A stretch of DNA of 34,088 nt from Vulcanimicrobiota bacterium (lineage in GTDB: Bacteria; Vulcanimicrobiota; Vulcanimicrobiia; Vulcanimicrobiales; Vulcanimicrobiaceae). This document shows positions 25,082 to 33,128 of this stretch, piece by piece; the stretch's first letter is position 1; each line of letters starts with the position of its first letter. The position numbers and the translations under genes were made by a program. The DNA lies in the NCBI GenBank assembly GCA_019233415.1, contig JAFAMK010000203.1, positions 1 through 34,088 of the forward strand, in the 5' to 3' direction. The notes beneath the pieces were generated by a model. It saw nothing but the letters and a program-made list of their open reading frames with translations, did not search any database and had not been told where the DNA came from.

Positions 25082-27681
25082 GAACGGTCGACGGCGTGAT
25101 CGCGCGCATTTGCCTGGGGCTGCTGTTCGGCGTCCTCGCCGCGATCGGGCTGTTCAACCTGTACGCGCTCGCGTCTGCGTTCGAAAACACCGAGCTGCTC
25201 AGCTCGAGCCTCGGCCGCGCCGATCAGTACCGGCAACTCGCCTACGCCGCCGACGAAGAGTACGTCGCGCTCCTGATGGACCACGCCCGCCTGCCGGGTG
25301 CCGCCGAGCGCTTTCACCGCGGCAACGCGCTGTTCGCCATCGCGGTGCACGACATGTGGCAGGAACACTTCATGGACGACGCGATCCGGCTGCACGACAT
25401 CGAGACGCGGCACGCCACGGTCGTCGTCGCGGGCGACGTCACGATCAACTTGCGCGCACGCGGCGCGGTGGCCGCGGCCGACCGCTACGAAGCCACGGCC
25501 GTCACACCGGCGGCCACGTCGCTGCGTGACATCCTCGACGAGCTCGCGCGCATCTCCTACAAGGAGAGCAAGGACAAGCAGCGCCGCGCCGGCGCAACCT
25601 CGATCCGCGTCCAGGAGGGAAGCGGGCTCATGACACTGTTCGGCATCATGCTGATGGGCGCGCTTGCGTTCATGCTGATCGAGTACGTCCGGCGGCTGAC
25701 CGAGGCGCGGCAAGCCGCGCTCGCCGCCAGCGCCTCGAAGGGCCAGTTCCTGGCGAAGATGAGCCACGAGATTCGCACGCCGCTGCACGGGATCATCAGC
25801 ACGACGCAGCTGCTGCTCACCTCGGCGCTCGGCCCGCGGCAGCGCCGCCTCGCAACGATCATCGGCCGCTCGGGGCGCACGCTGCTCGAGATCATCGACG
25901 AGATCCTCGACCTCTCGAAGCTCGAAGCCGGCAAGCTGAAGCTCGAAGCGATCGACTTCAACCTGTGCGACGTCATCGAAGAGGTCATCGACACGTTCGC
26001 CGAGCAGGCCGCGAAGAAAGGGCTCACGCTGCGCGCGAAGATCACGCAGACACCGCAGGCGTGCGTCGTCGGCGACCCGGTCCGCGTCCGCCAGATCGTC
26101 ACCAACCTCGTCTCCAACGCGGTCAAGTTCACCGAGCGCGGCGACGTCTCGGTCGAGCTGCGCTTCCCGCACGACGACGGCGCGCACGTCGTGAGCGAGA
26201 TCGTCGTGCGCGACACCGGCATCGGGATCGCCGACGCCTTCAAGGACCGCCTGTTCGAGTCGTTCTCGCAGGCCGACGACGCGACGACGCGGCGCTTCGG
26301 CGGGACGGGCCTCGGCCTGGCGATCGTCAAGCAGATCGTCGACCTGCTGGGCGGCGAGATCCACGCCGAGAGCACGCTCGGCAAAGGCACCGTCTTCTCG
26401 CTCTTCGTGCCGTTCGACAAGGGAGACCCGTGCGGCGCGGCCAGCTGCCAGCCGCCCCAGCAGCTGAACGGATTGCGCTGCCTGGTCGTCGAGGGCGACG
26501 TCTGGAGCCGCGAGTCGCTGCGCGAACAGCTCGAGCGCTGGCACGCGCACTGCAGCGTCGCGAGCAGCGGCGAAGAGGCGCTCGCGATCCTGCATTCCGA
26601 CGACACGTTCAGCGCGGCGTTCGTCGCCTCGTCGCTGAGCGACATGACGGCGCTCGAGCTGATCGAGCGCGTGCGTTCGGCGGAGGTCGCGACGGCGACG
26701 TCGTTCGCCGTGATGGGCAGCCTGCGCGAGCACCGCGACGACGACGCGATCGCGCGCCTGCGGATCGACGACTGGCTGTATGCGCCGATCCGCTCTTCCG
26801 ACGTCTACAACGTCCTCGTTCGCATGATCGAGACGCCGGTCGCCGTGCACGAGGCGGCGCCGGAGCCAGCATCCGCGCCGGCTTCGGAAACGCCGCCGCC
26901 GGCCGCGCACCAGAGCGCGCGTATCCTGCTCGCCGAGGACAACCTCGTCAACCAGGAAGTCATGTACGAGACGGCCGCGTACCTGGGCTACCGCATCACG
27001 GTCGTCGCGAACGGCGCCGAGGCGGTCGAGGCGGTGCGCAACGGCGAGTTCGATCTCGTGCTGATGGACTGCCACATGCCGGTGCTGGACGGCTACGCCG
27101 CGACCGCGGCGATCCGCGATCTCGAGCGGGCGAACCCCGCGCGCCGGCGGACCCCCATCGTCGCGCTCAGTGCGAACGCGATGGACGACGACAAACGACG
27201 CTGCCTGGAGGCCGGGATGGACGATCATTTGGCAAAGCCGTTCGCGCTGCAAGACCTGCGCGCGACGATCGAGCAGTGGGCCGGCGCACCGCCGCCCGTC
27301 CCGGAGGAACGCGAGCCCGCCATCGACCCGCGCGCGCTCGAACGGATCGCCGCGCTGCGGCGCCCCGGCCGTCCCGATCCCGTCGCGCGAATCGTCGCCA
27401 GCTTCCTGAACGACATGCCCGTGCAGCTCGACGCGCTCTCCGAGGCCATCAACGAGGGCGCGTTCGGCGCGCTGCGCGACGGCGCGCACAGCCTCAAGTC
27501 CAGCAGCGCGAACGTCGGGGCGACGAAGCTCGCCGCGCTCTTCCGCGAGCTCGAACGCCAGGGCACCGAGCGCGACGGCGTCGCCGCACCCGCCACGCTG
27601 CGCGCGATCCACGCCGAGTACGCGATCGTCACCGAGCAGCTCACCACCTACCTCGCGCCCGGCGAACCCGGCGCCGTCTGA
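25078..27681 (+). CDS. Hybrid histidine kinase: sensor-HisKA-HATPase-pseudoREC-REC-HPt
   Basis: An 867-residue BarA-like membrane sensor kinase. Two helices (about 8-32 and 184-204) flank a periplasmic helical sensor. HisKA has His at about 230 in MSHEIRTPLHG. HATPase_c has LVSNAVKFTERG, DTGIGIAD and GGTGLGLAIVKQI. A first receiver-like domain (about 462-585) is degenerate: the acidic pocket is VVEGD, and the phospho-site region reads FVASSLSD with no aligned Asp. The second receiver is canonical: LLAEDN, Asp at about 664 in LMDCHMP, Lys in LAKPF. A C-terminal HPt domain has His at about 804 in HSLKSSSANVGA. It overlaps the DUF192 gene (ATGA), and the likely phosphotransfer partner is the receiver protein 19 nt downstream. 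Confidence 0.92.
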   Translation: MRTVDGVIARICLGLLFGVLAAIGLFNLYALASAFENTELLSSSLGRADQYRQLAYAADEEYVALLMDHARLPGAAERFHRGNALFAIAVHDMWQEHFMDDAIRLHDIETRHATVVVAGDVTINLRARGAVAAADRYEATAVTPAATSLRDILDELARISYKESKDKQRRAGATSIRVQEGSGLMTLFGIMLMGALAFMLIEYVRRLTEARQAALAASASKGQFLAKMSHEIRTPLHGIISTTQLLLTSALGPRQRRLATIIGRSGRTLLEIIDEILDLSKLEAGKLKLEAIDFNLCDVIEEVIDTFAEQAAKKGLTLRAKITQTPQACVVGDPVRVRQIVTNLVSNAVKFTERGDVSVELRFPHDDGAHVVSEIVVRDTGIGIADAFKDRLFESFSQADDATTRRFGGTGLGLAIVKQIVDLLGGEIHAESTLGKGTVFSLFVPFDKGDPCGAASCQPPQQLNGLRCLVVEGDVWSRESLREQLERWHAHCSVASSGEEALAILHSDDTFSAAFVASSLSDMTALELIERVRSAEVATATSFAVMGSLREHRDDDAIARLRIDDWLYAPIRSSDVYNVLVRMIETPVAVHEAAPEPASAPASETPPPAAHQSARILLAEDNLVNQEVMYETAAYLGYRITVVANGAEAVEAVRNGEFDLVLMDCHMPVLDGYAATAAIRDLERANPARRRTPIVALSANAMDDDKRRCLEAGMDDHLAKPFALQDLRATIEQWAGAPPPVPEEREPAIDPRALERIAALRRPGRPDPVARIVASFLNDMPVQLDALSEAINEGAFGALRDGAHSLKSSSANVGATKLAALFRELERQGTERDGVAAPATLRAIHAEYAIVTEQLTTYLAPGEPGAV

Positions 27682-27700
27682 CCGAAAAGGCCCCCGAACC

Positions 27701-29887
27701 ATGGACTACGACAGCTCGAAGAAGCAGACCGTCCTCGTCGTCGACGACGACGCGGTGATCCGGCTCCTCGCGCGCGAGGCCCTCGAACCCGAAGGGTTCA
27801 CGATCGAGGAGGCAATCGACGGCGTGACGGCGCTCGCGACCGCGCGGCGCATCGTGCCCGACCTGATCCTGCTCGATGTCCAGATGCCGGCGAAGAACGG
27901 GTTCGACGTCTGCGCCGACGTGCGCGCCGATCCTCTGCTGGCGCACGTCCCGATCCTGATCGCGACGGGGCTCGACGACGTCGAGTCGATCGAGCGTGCG
28001 TACCGGCTCGGCGCGACGAACTTCATCGAGAAGCCGATCTCGTGGAACACGCTCGCCTACGACGTGCGCTACGCGATCCGTAACGCCGAGCTCGAAGCGG
28101 AGCTGCGCGTCGCGCACGCGAGCGCTCAAGAACGGCTCGAGCAGCTCAAGAGCGAGAACGCCGAGCGGCGCCGCGCCGAAGGCGCGCTGCGCGAGTCCGA
28201 GGTGCGCTTCCGCCGCCTGTTCGAGACCGCGAAGGACGGGATTCTGCTGCTCGACTACGCCACGGAGCGCATCGCCGACGTCAACCCCGCGTTACTCGAG
28301 ATGATCGGCTACCAGCGCAGCGACCTGCTCGGCGAGCGGCTCGTCGACGTTGCGCCGTTCAACGACGTGCCGGACTGCCGTACCGTGCTCGACGAGTTGC
28401 GCGCCGAGAAGCGCGTGCGCGCGGACCAGTGGCGGCTCGCGACGCGCGACGGCTTCACGCTCGACGTCGAGTTCATCGGCAACGTCTACGAAGCCGACGG
28501 CGGTGCGCGCGTGATGCAGTGCAACGTGCGCGACATCACCGAGCGCATCGAGACCGAGGCGCGCATGCGCTACATGGCGCTGCACGACGCCCTGACCGGG
28601 CTGCCGAACCGCGCGCTGCTGCAGGACCACCTGAGCCAGGCGATCACCGCGGCGCGCCGCAACAAGCAGAAGATCGCCGTCCTCATGCTCGACCTCGACA
28701 ACTTCAAGGAAGTCAACGACTCGCTCGGGCACCACGTCGGCGACGACCTGCTCGAAACGACCGCGAAGCGGCTGCGCAAGTGCCTGCGCGAGAGCGACAT
28801 CGTCGCGCGCCTGGGCGGCGACGAGTTCGTCGTCACGCTGATGGACGTCGCCGACGCGCGCCACGTCGAAGTCGTCGCGCACAAGATTCTGAAGGCGCTG
28901 GCCCAGCCGTACGACCTCGAAGGCCGGGAAGTCCAGGTCGGCACCAGCATCGGGATCAGCCTCTATCCCAACGACGGCGAAGACGCCGGCGCGCTGCTGC
29001 GCGCGGCCGACACCGCAATGTACGACGCGAAGGGCAGCGGCCGCGGAACGTTCCGCTGCTTCACCCCCGCGCTCAACGACGCGGCGCAGCGGCGGCTCGT
29101 CCTCGCCAACGACATCCGCCACGCCTGCACGCGCGGCGAGTTCGTCGTGTTCTACCAGCCGCAGGTCTCGCTCGAGAGCGGGAACATCGTCGGCGTCGAG
29201 GCGCTGCTGCGCTGGCGCCACCCGGAGCAAGGACTCGTCGCGCCCAGCACCTTCATCCCGCTGCTCGAAGAGACGGGACTGATCGTCGAGATCGGCGAGT
29301 GGGTCCTGCGCACCGCGTGCGCCCAGAGCGTGGCGTGGCAGAACGAAGGGCTGCCGCCGATGCGCGTCGCCGTGAACCTCTCCGCGCGCCAGTTCTACCG
29401 CGGCGACATCGTGCGAACCGTCGCGCAGGCGCTGGAGGAGTCGGGACTCGAGCCGCACCTGCTCGAACTGGAGCTGACCGAGAGCCTGACGCTCGACGAC
29501 ACCGACGCGACGATCCGGATCATGCACGACCTCAAGATGCTGGGCGTGAGCCTCTCGCTCGACGACTTCGGCACCGGCTGGTCGTCGCTCTCGTACTTGC
29601 GGCGCTTCCCGCTCGACCGGATCAAGATCGACCGCTCGTTCATGCGCGACGTCGCGACCCACACCGGCGCCTCGACGATCGTCCAGAGCATCATGCACCT
29701 GGCCCAGAAGCTCGGCATCCAGTGCATCGCCGAGGGGCTCGAGACCCCCGACCAGCTCGGCTACCTCGACGACCAGATGTGCCCCGAGGTCCAGGGCTTT
29801 CTGTTCGCCCCGGCCCTCCCGGCAAGCGAGCTGGCGGCGATGCTTCAGTCGCCTCAGCCCCTCGAAACCTGGCAGGGCGCGGCCTGA
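27701..29887 (+). CDS. Response regulator REC-PAS-GGDEF-EAL (c-di-GMP turnover)
   Basis: A 728-residue cytoplasmic c-di-GMP enzyme. The receiver has pocket VVDDD, Asp at about 59 in LILLDVQMP and Lys in FIEKPI. A coiled-coil-like linker (about 135-165) leads to a PAS domain (about 165-285, FRRLFETAKDGILLLD). The diguanylate cyclase domain has an intact GGDEF in VARLGGDEFVV and an RxxD inhibitory site (RESD) five residues before it. The phosphodiesterase domain keeps EALLRW, NLSARQF, ELTES, DDFGTGWSSL and KIDRSF. Both catalytic domains look active. Position behind the hybrid kinase and pilus genes suggests control of Tad pilus function or surface attachment. Confidence 0.94.
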   Translation: MDYDSSKKQTVLVVDDDAVIRLLAREALEPEGFTIEEAIDGVTALATARRIVPDLILLDVQMPAKNGFDVCADVRADPLLAHVPILIATGLDDVESIERAYRLGATNFIEKPISWNTLAYDVRYAIRNAELEAELRVAHASAQERLEQLKSENAERRRAEGALRESEVRFRRLFETAKDGILLLDYATERIADVNPALLEMIGYQRSDLLGERLVDVAPFNDVPDCRTVLDELRAEKRVRADQWRLATRDGFTLDVEFIGNVYEADGGARVMQCNVRDITERIETEARMRYMALHDALTGLPNRALLQDHLSQAITAARRNKQKIAVLMLDLDNFKEVNDSLGHHVGDDLLETTAKRLRKCLRESDIVARLGGDEFVVTLMDVADARHVEVVAHKILKALAQPYDLEGREVQVGTSIGISLYPNDGEDAGALLRAADTAMYDAKGSGRGTFRCFTPALNDAAQRRLVLANDIRHACTRGEFVVFYQPQVSLESGNIVGVEALLRWRHPEQGLVAPSTFIPLLEETGLIVEIGEWVLRTACAQSVAWQNEGLPPMRVAVNLSARQFYRGDIVRTVAQALEESGLEPHLLELELTESLTLDDTDATIRIMHDLKMLGVSLSLDDFGTGWSSLSYLRRFPLDRIKIDRSFMRDVATHTGASTIVQSIMHLAQKLGIQCIAEGLETPDQLGYLDDQMCPEVQGFLFAPALPASELAAMLQSPQPLETWQGAA

Positions 29888-29967
29888 CCTCTTCCCGGGG
29901 ATTTCTTCCGCCGTTCAATAGTCATTCGTAGTTAATTCCTACCGGTCAGCGATCATCGGGGCAGTGA

Positions 29968-29974
29968 GAGGAGG
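29968..29974 (+). promoter_or_regulatory. Strong ribosome binding site of the BTAD regulator gene
   Basis: GAGGAGG lies 7 nt before the GTG at 29982 and argues against the ORF-track start at 29964, whose first codons it would occupy. The 94-nt gap before it is AT-richer around 29915-29940 and may hold a promoter; no clear -35/-10 pair can be chosen. Confidence 0.75.
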
Positions 29975-29981
29975 CTCCGAC

Positions 29982-31529
29982 GTGGTTAAGCTGCCCCCGC
30001 CTAGTGACGTGCTCCCGAACCGGCCGACCCGGCCGACCCTCGTCGTGGCCGAGCCACAGGCTCAGGTCCGCATCGAGCGGCCGCGTCTGCTGCAAGCACT
30101 CGCCGCGCGGGCCGAGATGCCGATCCGGTTCCTCTGCGCGCCGACCGGCTCCGGAAAGACGACGCTGCTCCGGCAGTACGTCGCCGCGAGGCCGGGTGCC
30201 GCCTACATCGCCACCCCGCTCCGCTTCTCGTCCAGTGCGCTGCGCGAGATCCTCGACGGCACGACCGAGGTCGTCCTCGACGACTTCGATCTCGCCGACC
30301 CGCGCACGGTCGAAGGGCTCATGCGCGCGATCGCCTCGGCCGACTCCGGTCTGCCCCGGCTGATCGTCGCCGGCCGCTCCCGCCGGCTGCTCTACGTCCA
30401 AAGCCTCGTCGCACGCGGTCACGGCGCCGTCCTCGGCGCCCGCGACCTCGCCTTCGACCGCGCCGACGTCGGGCAGCTCGGCACCGCGCTCGGCCTGCGC
30501 CTGACCCGCGACGACGTCACGCAGCTGCTACACGTCACCGAAGGCTGGACGCTGCCGCTGACCTGGATGCTCCGCGCGACCGCGAACGCCGGCTGGACCG
30601 CGCGCGAAGGCGTCGAGCGCTGGCTGAACGACGCCGGCGGCGCACTCCTCGAGCTGGTCGACGAGGCCGGCTCCATCGACGACGACGCGCGCCGCAGCTT
30701 CAACGCCGTCCTGGCCGGCAACGCCGTCGCCGACAACGTCACCGCGACGCAGCTCGAAGCCGCCGGCTGCCCGGTCGTCCGCGACCGCGACGGCGTGCGC
30801 CCCTACCGCATCCTGACCAGCGTCGCCGCCCGCGGCGGCGCGCACCCCGCGACGGTCGCAGCGCCGGAGGACGGCGTGTTCAACGGGTCCGGCCCGGTCG
30901 GCGCGAGCGCGACCGGCGAACGGATGACGATGAAGCTGCTCGGCCGGTTCGTCTGCGAGGTCGGCGGAAACCCCGTCGCGTTCGCACGCCGCCGCGACCG
31001 TAACGTCCTCGCCTACATCGCGCTCGCACCCGGCGCGCGCGTCTCGCGCGACGAACTGCTGGCCGCGTTCTGGCCCGGCGTCACGCACGCCGTCGCCTGC
31101 CAGGGGCTGCGCACCACGCTGTGCCGCCTGCGCCGCGCGATCGCCGACGCCGCGAACGGCGCCGACGCGCAGCGCTACCTGCACGTCGACGCGCACGCCG
31201 CGCTCGACCTCGCCAACGTCGACGTCGACGCGCGCACCTTCGCCGACCTGGCCGACGGCGCCGAACGCGCCGACCGCCGCGGCGACGCCGACCAGGCGCA
31301 GACCGGCTACGTCGAAGCCGAACGCGCGTACGTCGGCCACCTGCTCGAGTCCGACGCCGTCGAAGACCCGCTCACCGCGCGCGTCGCCGAATATGCCGCG
31401 CGCTTCGAACAGGTGCTCGCGCGCCTCGTCGACTTCTCGCTCCGCGAGCACCGCTTCGACGCCGTCCGCACCTACGAGCGCCGCGCCCTCGCCCTGAGCC
31501 TTCCGCCCGTCGCAGGCCGCACCGCGTGA
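29982..31529 (+). CDS. NTPase-winged helix-BTAD transcriptional regulator
   Basis: A 515-residue regulator. Residues about 30-290 form a MalT/STAND-like NTPase with Walker A CAPTGSGKTTLLRQ (about 52-65) and Walker B-like VVLDDFDLAD. A winged-helix DNA-binding domain follows, starting MKLLGRFVCEVGGNPVAF with RRDRNVLAYIALAPGARVSRDELLAAFWPG. The C-terminal BTAD (SARP-type) helical domain includes VDVDARTFADLADGAE and RFEQVLARLVDFSLRE. Such proteins activate adjacent operons when an effector is bound. The order differs from classical SARPs, with the NTPase first. It overlaps the next gene by GTGA and may regulate it, the Tad locus, or the MNIO cassette. Confidence 0.82.
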   Translation: MVKLPPPSDVLPNRPTRPTLVVAEPQAQVRIERPRLLQALAARAEMPIRFLCAPTGSGKTTLLRQYVAARPGAAYIATPLRFSSSALREILDGTTEVVLDDFDLADPRTVEGLMRAIASADSGLPRLIVAGRSRRLLYVQSLVARGHGAVLGARDLAFDRADVGQLGTALGLRLTRDDVTQLLHVTEGWTLPLTWMLRATANAGWTAREGVERWLNDAGGALLELVDEAGSIDDDARRSFNAVLAGNAVADNVTATQLEAAGCPVVRDRDGVRPYRILTSVAARGGAHPATVAAPEDGVFNGSGPVGASATGERMTMKLLGRFVCEVGGNPVAFARRRDRNVLAYIALAPGARVSRDELLAAFWPGVTHAVACQGLRTTLCRLRRAIADAANGADAQRYLHVDAHAALDLANVDVDARTFADLADGAERADRRGDADQAQTGYVEAERAYVGHLLESDAVEDPLTARVAEYAARFEQVLARLVDFSLREHRFDAVRTYERRALALSLPPVAGRTA

Positions 31530-32701
31530 ACCCGATCCGGCCGGTCCACACGAGCCGGCCGGCGCCCGCGAACGGTACGGCGCTCGTCGAATACGTCGGC
31601 GACGGCCTCGCCGCCGACGTGCGCGTCGACGCGGTCGATCACCGCGACGGCGCGGCGTGGTACGTGATCCGTCTCGCCGGTACGTACGAGTCCGCCTCGG
31701 GCCGCATCGTCGGCACCACCGCGCGCGGAACCAAAACGGAACTCGGCACGGTCGACGTCGCGCCCGGCGCGATGGGCACCGCGCGCTTCGCCGTCCCCCT
31801 CGCCAAGACGCGCCGCGCGTTCGACGCGGTCCGCCTCGAACTGCGCTGCGGCGAACGCCACCTCCACGTCGCCGTCCCGCCACCGCCGCCGCGCAAACGC
31901 GGCGGCTTCCGCACCGGCGTTGCCTTGCTCGCCACCGGTCTCGCTGCAACGACCTTGGGTGGCGCAACCTACGCCGCATCCGCGATGCGCCCGCCCGCCA
32001 CGACGGCGCTCCCAATGCTTGCCGCGCCGCACGCACCCGCCGCCGTTCATGCGCCGAGCGCCGCGCGCATCGCCGCCTTCTCGGCGCACCGCGACCTCAT
32101 CGCCGGCGGCGAGAGCGTCCTCGTCTCCTACCTCGCCGTCGCAACGACGGGAACCGCCACGGTCACCGACCCGCAAGGGAACGCGGTCGCGCGCGCCAGC
32201 TTCAGCCGCGAAGGAACGACCCGCATCCCGATCCCGCACGGCCTCGAAACGCGCATGCTCACCGTCCGCCTCGACGTCCGACGCGCCGCATCGCACGCCT
32301 ACGCCACGCTCGACCTCCAGCCGCTCGCCGTCCCCGCAGCTGTCGTGCCGCCGGCGACGGTGAACGCAGCCTCCGCGGCAACCGCGACGATGCGCACGAC
32401 AAGCACGGTTCCTCCCGCGGATGCCGGCACCGAACCATTCGCCGTGGTCGGCGCGCCGCTCGCGGGGCGTCCGCTGACGATCGCGATTCGCGGTCAGGTC
32501 GCCCGGATGCACCTGCGGCTGGAAGACAGCACCGGCCTGGCGCTCGACGAAGTCGACGTTCCCCCGACCGCCACCGCGATCGCACTGCGCACGCCGCCCG
32601 CCGCAGCGCCGCGCATCTACTACCTGACCTGCACCTACGACACCGGCGCCGGCGAGGAAGTCCTCGTTCGCGCGGTCAGCGTCGCATCGTCTCCCACGTA
32701 G
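31526..32701 (+). CDS. Single-pass membrane protein of unknown function
   Basis: The 391-residue product is not recognised. A beta-type cytoplasmic N-terminal domain (about 1-120, with WYVIRLAGTYESASGRIVG and RLELRCGERHLHVAVP) ends in a Pro/Arg stretch (PPPPPRKRGGF). One transmembrane helix follows (VALLATGLAATTLGGATYAA). The outer part is Ala/Thr/Pro-rich with two beta domains (FSAHRDLIAGGESVLVSYLA; GAPLAGRPLTIAIRGQVARM). It resembles an anti-sigma or sensor layout, inside domain-TM-outside Ig-like domains, and could pass an envelope signal to the overlapping BTAD regulator. Its stop lies 7 nt from the stop of the convergent partner gene of the MNIO cassette. Confidence 0.7.
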   Translation: MNPIRPVHTSRPAPANGTALVEYVGDGLAADVRVDAVDHRDGAAWYVIRLAGTYESASGRIVGTTARGTKTELGTVDVAPGAMGTARFAVPLAKTRRAFDAVRLELRCGERHLHVAVPPPPPRKRGGFRTGVALLATGLAATTLGGATYAASAMRPPATTALPMLAAPHAPAAVHAPSAARIAAFSAHRDLIAGGESVLVSYLAVATTGTATVTDPQGNAVARASFSREGTTRIPIPHGLETRMLTVRLDVRRAASHAYATLDLQPLAVPAAVVPPATVNAASAATATMRTTSTVPPADAGTEPFAVVGAPLAGRPLTIAIRGQVARMHLRLEDSTGLALDEVDVPPTATAIALRTPPAAAPRIYYLTCTYDTGAGEEVLVRAVSVASSPT

Positions 32702-32708
32702 CTCGCTG

Positions 32709-33128
32709 CTAGCGGTCGATTCCGAGGCGTACGACGCGCAGCCGGCCCGCGCGCCGGAGTCGCACGTACACCGTGAATCGCCACCCTTCGCGCAACAGCG
32801 TGAACACCGAACCCGGTCCGTTCGCCGCGACGATGCGAGCCTCGACGCGCGCGACTGGAAATCCGACCGAGCGCGCAAACGCGACCGCTTCGTCGCGATA
32901 GCCCTCAGGGCCAACCGACTCGCGCCCGTGCGCGAACGCCCGGTAACGCGCCTCGAACGACGCGCGACCGCACGCGGCGAGCGTGCGCGGCAAAAGCGCG
33001 CGAAGCGCCGTTAGCCGCTTGCGAAACACGATTTCGACGTAGTGCGCGACGTCCGCCTCGTCCACGCCGGGAACGGTCAGTCGCTCACCGGTCAGTGCCC
33101 GAGCGAGCGCGCGCTGATAGGCGATCAT
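32709..33128 (-). CDS. DUF2063/HvfC-like partner of the MNIO enzyme
   Basis: The 139-residue product starts MIAYQRALARALTG, followed by HYVEIVFRKRLTALRALLPRTLAACGRASFEARYRAF. This resembles the N-terminal part of DUF2063 proteins (HvfC/MbnC-like), where a YR-N-(5)-L-EAL--TFP---LLG--FF pattern is usual. The C-terminal half (ARIVAANGPGSVFTLLREGWRFTVYVRLR) is beta-rich and could form an RRE-like leader-binding fold. It is much shorter than typical DUF2063 proteins (about 250 residues). The ATG overlaps the MNIO stop (ATGA). Known partners of this class deliver the precursor to the MNIO enzyme. The 277-residue ORF of the track is a shadow extension. Confidence 0.62.
   Translation of the reverse strand: MIAYQRALARALTGERLTVPGVDEADVAHYVEIVFRKRLTALRALLPRTLAACGRASFEARYRAFAHGRESVGPEGYRDEAVAFARSVGFPVARVEARIVAANGPGSVFTLLREGWRFTVYVRLRRAGRLRVVRLGIDR

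Noticed and set aside
24541-27702. Very long antisense ORF (1053 aa) opposite the DUF192 and hybrid kinase genes
   Set aside because: It has low-complexity Arg/Val/Asp-rich sequence with no domains, and mirrors the codon bias of the real genes on the plus strand. Long antisense frames are expected at this GC content.
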